DNA of 64,000 nucleotides from Peronospora farinosa (taxonomy: Eukaryota > Oomycota > Peronosporomycetes > Peronosporales > Peronosporaceae), in assembly GCA_947646735.1 (NCBI GenBank), contig CANTFK010000077.1, forward strand, positions 62,001-126,000, read 5' to 3'. Shown in pieces: positions 59,322 to 64,000 of this stretch. Both the position numbers and the translations under genes were made by a program. A model generated the notes under the pieces. It was not told the DNA's origin, ran no database searches, and saw only the letters and a list, made by a program, of their open reading frames with translations. Numbering within the stretch: position 1 is the stretch's first letter; each line of letters begins with the position of its first letter.

Positions 59322-60761
59322 ATGACTAGCAATTACATCACGTCCCTGTTGCTATTATCATTCTACAGCCTTAGTCTTCACATTGGTGTCCAAGCTTTAT
59401 CCATTGAAGGTATATAATATAGAACGTCTCATATTGATAATTAATTGTCAGAGGTTTAACACAATATGCGACTTGTTAGAATTGATTCTGGTAGTGCCAG
59501 GAGTAAAGACACTGTACGAAACAATGGGCCCATTCATGTGCCTTGAATGTGGAGTTAATGACAATCCTGGACCTTTTGCAATCCATGAACGCAAATGTAT
59601 GCAACTATTTGCAATTGTTTTTTGTGGAGCTACTGTAAAAATTAATATTATTGTATGTATTCAGACCCTCGGTTCCCGCATTCACCGCTATTAGTAGCTG
59701 CTGGAACGGATGATGCAGTATTGCTGCGTTGGCGCAGCTTTGAGACACTCTTGTGGCCCGTTGAACGCTATGTATTGCAGCGATATCCGGACCGAGAGAA
59801 TCAGTTACGATGGAGTACATTTTTGGATGAAAATACATCCGAATTTGTGGATGTAGACGTCCAGTACGGACGCAGATATGGATACCGTGTACAGGCTATC
59901 AGCAGAGATAATGTGACGAGTGCGTACGAGTATCAATGGACACGGGCAGATCGAGTCATGAATAGCAAGAGGACATTGTGTCGATCATCAAATGCTTTGC
60001 TAGATTCCGTTGGGATGCTCAACGCGGAGGGATTGCGCTCTCTAGGGCTCATTGTCGCGTGCTTTTTGACGGTGTATGTTCTTATGCGCGCAAGTGTCAT
60101 GGGTGTCCAAGGTACACAATCTCGAAGCTATCGCCTCAAGCGAATTAAGAAGTCGTCGGAGGGAGTTACTTCCGCAGTCAGCATCTCTATGTTTCCAAGG
60201 CAGTCTTCCACGTCGACGTCTAGCTCGTCGCCATCTGTGGTAGTGGATCCTGGTCAGCGTGGCAGTATGCTCAACGCTACCACTTCGAGCACAAACGCTA
60301 GAACTGGCGACTTGACGCGTACACACAGCAGCATGGACATGATGCGGCGGCCGAATTCGATCCATACATCTGTTCCAAGCACTTTTCGGCCCATTTCGCG
60401 CTCTAGCAGCGGCATTGACGAGGAGGCCACCGGATGCAGTCACTGTGGCAAACATTTCGGATTTTTTCGGAAGAGGTATATGTGCGATATCTGTCACTCG
60501 GTCGCGCTGTGTCGCAAGTGCGGCTTTCAGGCCTCGGTTGACAGCTTTGACAATGGCCGAACCAGCATACAGATGAATTTGGTAAGCAACACTCGAGCGA
60601 GTAATGGTGGTCGTGGCTTGGGCCGACGTCGCCTTAGCCTGAGCCAGCATCATCAAAAGAAGGTCAAGATTCGCACCATCTGCAAGAATTGCTGCGATGA
60701 CGTGTATCGTTACTCCACACATGCGAGTGTGAGACCGTCCTACGTTCCTGCTGATATGTAA
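59322..60761 (+). CDS. Signal peptide-FN3-like-TM-FYVE-like zinc finger protein
   Basis: Three exons are inferred: 59322-59409, 59480-59596 and 59665-60761 (introns 70 and 68 bp), 433 aa. Exon 1 gives a signal peptide (TSNYITSLLLLSFYSLSLHI). Residues about 70-155 resemble a fibronectin type III domain (DDAVLLRWRSFE, VERYVLQRYPD, YGYRVQAISRDN). A membrane helix lies near 193-213 (SLGLIVACFLTVYVLMRA). After a basic Ser-rich stretch comes a FYVE-related finger (about 326-415): CSHCGKHFGFFRKRYMCDIC, ALCRKC, then CKNCCDDV, eight cysteines. The RRHHCR lipid-binding motif of true FYVE domains is only RKRYMC. The topology would place FN3 outside and the finger in the cytosol. The exon 1-2 acceptor is the least certain point. 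Confidence 0.75.
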
Positions 60762-61089
60762 GAAAGCGATTGTTATGTTCACGAGCTATGGCTAAAAAGG
60801 GGCTACTGAATGTTTTCCTTGTCAATCGGCATCGTTGCCAACCACTACACGCAGTGAAAATTGCTAGACGTCTTGTATAAAGTTTGGAAACCGAGAACTT
60901 TACGTTGAGTTGCCTCATGCATTTTCATAGCTCAGATAAGATGCTCAGCTTACAAAGTGACAACAACATGGTCAACAGTAGGCACTTAGCATCATGTGCT
61001 AGTCGAGCACTTAAAAGGCCGATCTACTTGTCGCAATTAGTCAGCCACACGTCAACTAACTAATACGATATTTGTTTCAGATGACTGTG
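60762..61089. other. Intergenic region
   Basis: About 330 bases, no recognised feature. Confidence 0.4.
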
Positions 61090-61447
61090 CTAACAACATT
61101 TACCTGGCTTCTTCCAGCACATGGACGTCGAGTTCGATTGCATTGATGCCTCTGCAATAATAAATCTAGTCTACTTTCCTGCTATCACTTTCTTATAAAA
61201 CGGTTCACTTACCGTGATCAATGCCATAAATGAAGGCAACAAACCCCACGGTCGTGCCGCTTACGTATTGAAATTGCCAGCTGATATCGGCGTGAGATGG
61301 TGAGAATGTTCGTTCCATAGTAGCCATGAGCGACATGCCACGTGCCTCGACACGCTTTGTCATCGATGCTGTGCATGACGACCAGAAACCAGCGCGATGA
61401 GGAAAGACGACAAATCGAGCACGCAGCTGCAGGAATACTGTATACAC
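61090..61447 (-). CDS. Possible short spliced gene, unknown
   Basis: A minus-strand frame (SHADISWQFQYVSGTTVGFV, then AFIYGIDH) ends at a good donor gtaagt. A 61-bp intron (61152-61212) with a ttgcag acceptor would join it to EASMQSNSTSMCWKKPGKCC and a stop at 61090. The 5' end is not resolved; the frame upstream has no ATG before 61447 apart from an internal one (MTKRVEARGMSLMATMERTF). No family recognised. The splice signals are the only strong evidence. Confidence 0.3.
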
Positions 61448-62362
61448 TCAATGCTCCATGGCTGATCGCATCTTCTTCGCACCGACTTATTGCCCCTGTC
61501 TCCCCGTTGCATTTTGCGACAATATGTATCACCACGTCGCGAATTGACACAGACTCTTGTGCATTATATGTTGTCCTCGGTTGACAAAACGGTGGAGTTA
61601 GTGGACAAGTTCAGCAATTCTAAATCAGGAGTACATCCTCTAGCTCTAAAGCACGAACAGACGATATTGAAGCAACGACCGCTAACATCCACGAGTCTGG
61701 TGACAAGACTAGAGTCGGAAAGGCGTGCTGCTAGCGATACGTCGACCGTCGACCCCACGCAGGACCTGCTGTGCAAAACTATGTGTGATAGAGACGTCAC
61801 GAGAATGTGCGACGATGCAAGGCACTCGTGGCCTCCAGAACAGTAGCAGGAGACATCAGACCGACCAAAAACCCTGTTGCAAATGATGTTAATACAAGTA
61901 GATGTACTCTACGATTGTCTTAACAAAAGGCATGTGCGGGGCAGCACGACTGTCAAGTGAATGTTTGTGAGTATACACTCGACCGACACCCTGGCTATGC
62001 AATATGGCTGTACTTTCCCCGCATTGTCGCAGGGGACTTGCTGTGTCTGGTCTGTCCTTTCTGACCGTACCTCCAAGAATTAATTTCATGCTGGGTACAA
62101 GCTCTCCATTTCCTCTTTGTAAGCGTGTCGCTTCTCCCTTTGAGACTGGATTCAAACACAGCCCCGTCTGTACACTTGCAGGACCACGAAGGGTTTGATG
62201 GGTTGCTTCTGTATACACTGTATACCTCGCTGCTGCATTGTCGCCCCAATGTTGAAGCCCTCCCTACGCAAGGACTAGACCTGTGTCATTCCTCAACTTG
62301 CCACCAAGTGCGCACATCCGTTTCCAAGTCATAAAAAACAAGTCAAGAAGAAGAAGATTGAA
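61448..62362. other. Region without a confident gene
   Basis: A 118-codon plus frame (61490-61846) with SVDKTVELVDKFSNSKSG is somewhat protein-like but has no known domain. The rest is intergenic and forms the 5' flank of the third GPx gene. Confidence 0.35.
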
Positions 62363-64000
62363 ATGGGTACAAATGTTCAAGGCCGTGTAATTGCCCGACA
62401 GGCCGCTTTTAATGCGCTTGCTGAGGACCTCGTGGCCCAAACGACAGAAGCTCAGACGTTTCTAGTGGAGAAGAAGAGTGAAGTCTTTACGACGCATCAC
62501 TCGGCGCTTATTAAAGTGTTACAAAGTGTCCGTGGGAAAGAACTTGTGGACTTTTTGGAAAAGTGGTTAAAGCCTGAAGAAGTCGAAGAGGCCGTTGTTG
62601 AAGTCGAGAAGAAGGAGGTCGAGGAAGAGGCTTGTAAGACGGAGGAAGAGGCTCCGGAGGAAACGGCAAAGGAAAAGTTGAAGCCCCTAAGAAGGAAGAG
62701 GCTTCTCCTAAGGAAGAGATAGTTTCTCCAAAGGAGGAGAAGGATGGGAAGGTTTCTCCCAAGGAGGAGAAGGAAGAGAAGGCTTCTCCAAAAGAGGAGA
62801 AAGAAGAGAAAGCTTCACCTAAGGTGTCTCCTAAGGCCTCAAAGAAGAAGAAGGAGGAGCCGTCACCATACCGCCCACGTGCTAAGGAGATTGCTGAAGC
62901 TCTAGTGCTTGCGGGCTTTATCACTCCATACAAGGACCGTGTCAAGAACTACTTGGCTGATGCTCCTAAGGAGTACGTGACCGACAATGAACTGTTCGTC
63001 CCACTTTCTGACACCATTACGGAATCTAAGGACACGACAGTGTGGAGTGTCGTGGACGGTGCGATCTACGCGTCACAAGTGAAGCGTAAAGCTGGCGTGT
63101 TCTCTGCTTTTACTCAAGGCAAAGACGTGTATGTTGTGGCCAACGAGAAGACAAAGAAGATTTACTTTTTTGAGTCTGACGTAGCACGTGCTGCCCTTGC
63201 TGAGTACAACACAGCTGATGTCTTGGTCCAATTTGACAACTCTCATTTCCAGTTCGGTGTCAAGCTGGTGCACGGTGAGAAGTTTGAGCTCCTTAATCTC
63301 GTGACGAAAGAACAGCAGGAGGCTTTCCTAGACACGTTGTTGAACGTTGGCGCAAAGTACCGTGAAGTGTACAACCTTGCTGCTGAGGAAGCAAAGTCGT
63401 TCTACGAGCTGACGGATTTCGACATGGACAAGAAGGAAGTCAAGATGGACGAGTATAAGGGTAAGGTTGTGCTAGTGGTGAACGTGTCGAGCAAGTGCGG
63501 TCTGACGTCTACGAACTACCCGGAGATGCAACAGCTGTATGCAAAGTACAAGGACGAGGGTTTGGTGGTGTTGGCGTTCCCCTGCAACCAGTTTGCTGGG
63601 CAGGAGCCGGATACACATGAAGAGATCATGGAGTTCGTGAAGCAGTACAATGTGACGTTCCCGCTGTTTGAGAAGCACGATGTGAACGGGTCAAACGCTC
63701 GTCCGGTGTTTACATACCTCAAGGCAAAACTGCCTGGAACGTTTGGGAATTACATTAAGTGGAACTTCACCAAGTTTTTGGTAGACCGCAATGGCCAGCC
63801 GTTCAAGCACTACGCGCCGAATGACCTTCCTTTTTCATTTGAGGAGGACATCAAGGAGCTACTGGCGAAAGCGCCTGAGCCGGAGAAGACGGAGGAAGAG
63901 GTCCAGGAGGGGGAAGCGGAAGCCGTCAAGTTGGACGAGGAGGCGACGACAGAGAAGATGGAAGAAACCGTTATTACTGAGGTTGTCAAGTCTGACGTGA
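62363..64000 (+). pseudogene. DEP-like/PH-like/GPx fusion, copy 3, frameshifted and cut by the window edge
   Basis: The start ATG at 62363 opens a helical N-terminus (VIARQAAFNALAEDLVAQTT). A Lys/Glu-rich stretch follows, and the frame stops at 62722. One base appears to be missing near 62680 (gaaaagttgaagcc, where one more base would keep the frame). Beyond it the other frame runs open to 64000: SPKEEK repeats, a DEP-like end (EIAEALVLAGFITPYKD), a PH-like module (GAIYASQVKRKAGVFSAF) and a full GPx domain (VSSKCGLTSTNY, NQFAGQEPD, KWNFTKF), then an acidic tail that continues past the window. Either a recent pseudogene or a single-base sequence error in low-complexity DNA. Confidence 0.8.

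Noticed and set aside
60042..60782. 246-codon minus frame opposite the FYVE-like gene
   Set aside because: The plus strand has a membrane helix and zinc finger; the minus frame has no domain and fits antisense bias.
1..64000. tRNA, rRNA, CRISPR or bacterial operon structures
   Set aside because: None could be seen on either strand; spliced genes and chromoviruses mark nuclear eukaryotic DNA.

Overview
The window looks like nuclear DNA of an oomycete (Phytophthora or downy-mildew type stramenopile). Its host genes are compact, with GT-AG introns mostly 60-80 bp long. It carries Ty3/Gypsy chromoviruses and Ty1/Copia elements and some unusual domain fusions, such as DEP/PH-like regions joined to glutathione peroxidase and a transmembrane FYVE-like protein. 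No bacterial operon or CRISPR array was seen. The species assignment is inference.

Region 1 (1-25865) is a nest of transposable elements. A minus-strand Gypsy chromovirus (Gypsy-1a) runs off the left edge. A second, 5'-truncated copy (Gypsy-1b, 7263-11598) lies in the opposite orientation, so about 2.6 kb of the same broken pol forms a large inverted repeat. Between them are a 1.1 kb LTR-like repeat (LTR-A) and a scrap of a coiled-coil gag-like gene. At 11599 begins a decayed pogo/Tigger-like DDE transposase. It is split at 12199 by a second copy of the LTR-like repeat (LTR-B, TSD CCTA), and that copy is split by an intact Copia element (Copia-1, 12830-17311, identical LTRs, TSD CCAAG). Next comes Gypsy-2 (17958-25865), a chromovirus with a broken gag-pol but an uninterrupted 354-codon antisense ORF before its 3' LTR.

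Region 2 (26.9-50.2 kb) is the gene-rich part. It holds a secreted alpha-carbonic anhydrase, a coiled-coil protein, coproporphyrinogen III oxidase, a probably mitochondrial EttA-type ABC-F ATPase, a Gfo/Idh/MocA oxidoreductase, a RING-like protein, a bacterial-type (mitochondrial) aspartyl-tRNA synthetase, a Trm82/WDR4 tRNA-methyltransferase subunit, two divergent paralogues of a beta-rich plus perilipin-like protein, and a DEP/PH-like/GPx fusion. Organelle translation, tRNA modification and haem synthesis are clustered. Two gene pairs share short divergent promoter regions.

Region 3 (50.2-64 kb) holds a nearly intact Copia-2 (51913-57148, TSD CATTC) inserted between two head-to-head GPx paralogues, then a signal peptide-FN3-TM-FYVE-like protein, and a third GPx paralogue that is frameshifted and runs off the right edge.

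The most striking pattern is in the two otherwise divergent Copia elements. In both, the primer-binding site directly after the 5' LTR reads GGTTATGAGCCCAA, the complement of the anticodon arm of initiator tRNA-Met. The likely gag start codon is the ATG inside that site, and the pol stop codon lies inside the 3' LTR, so coding sequence runs from primer site to LTR. All coordinates, splice sites and similarities come from reading the sequence by eye; no database search was run.
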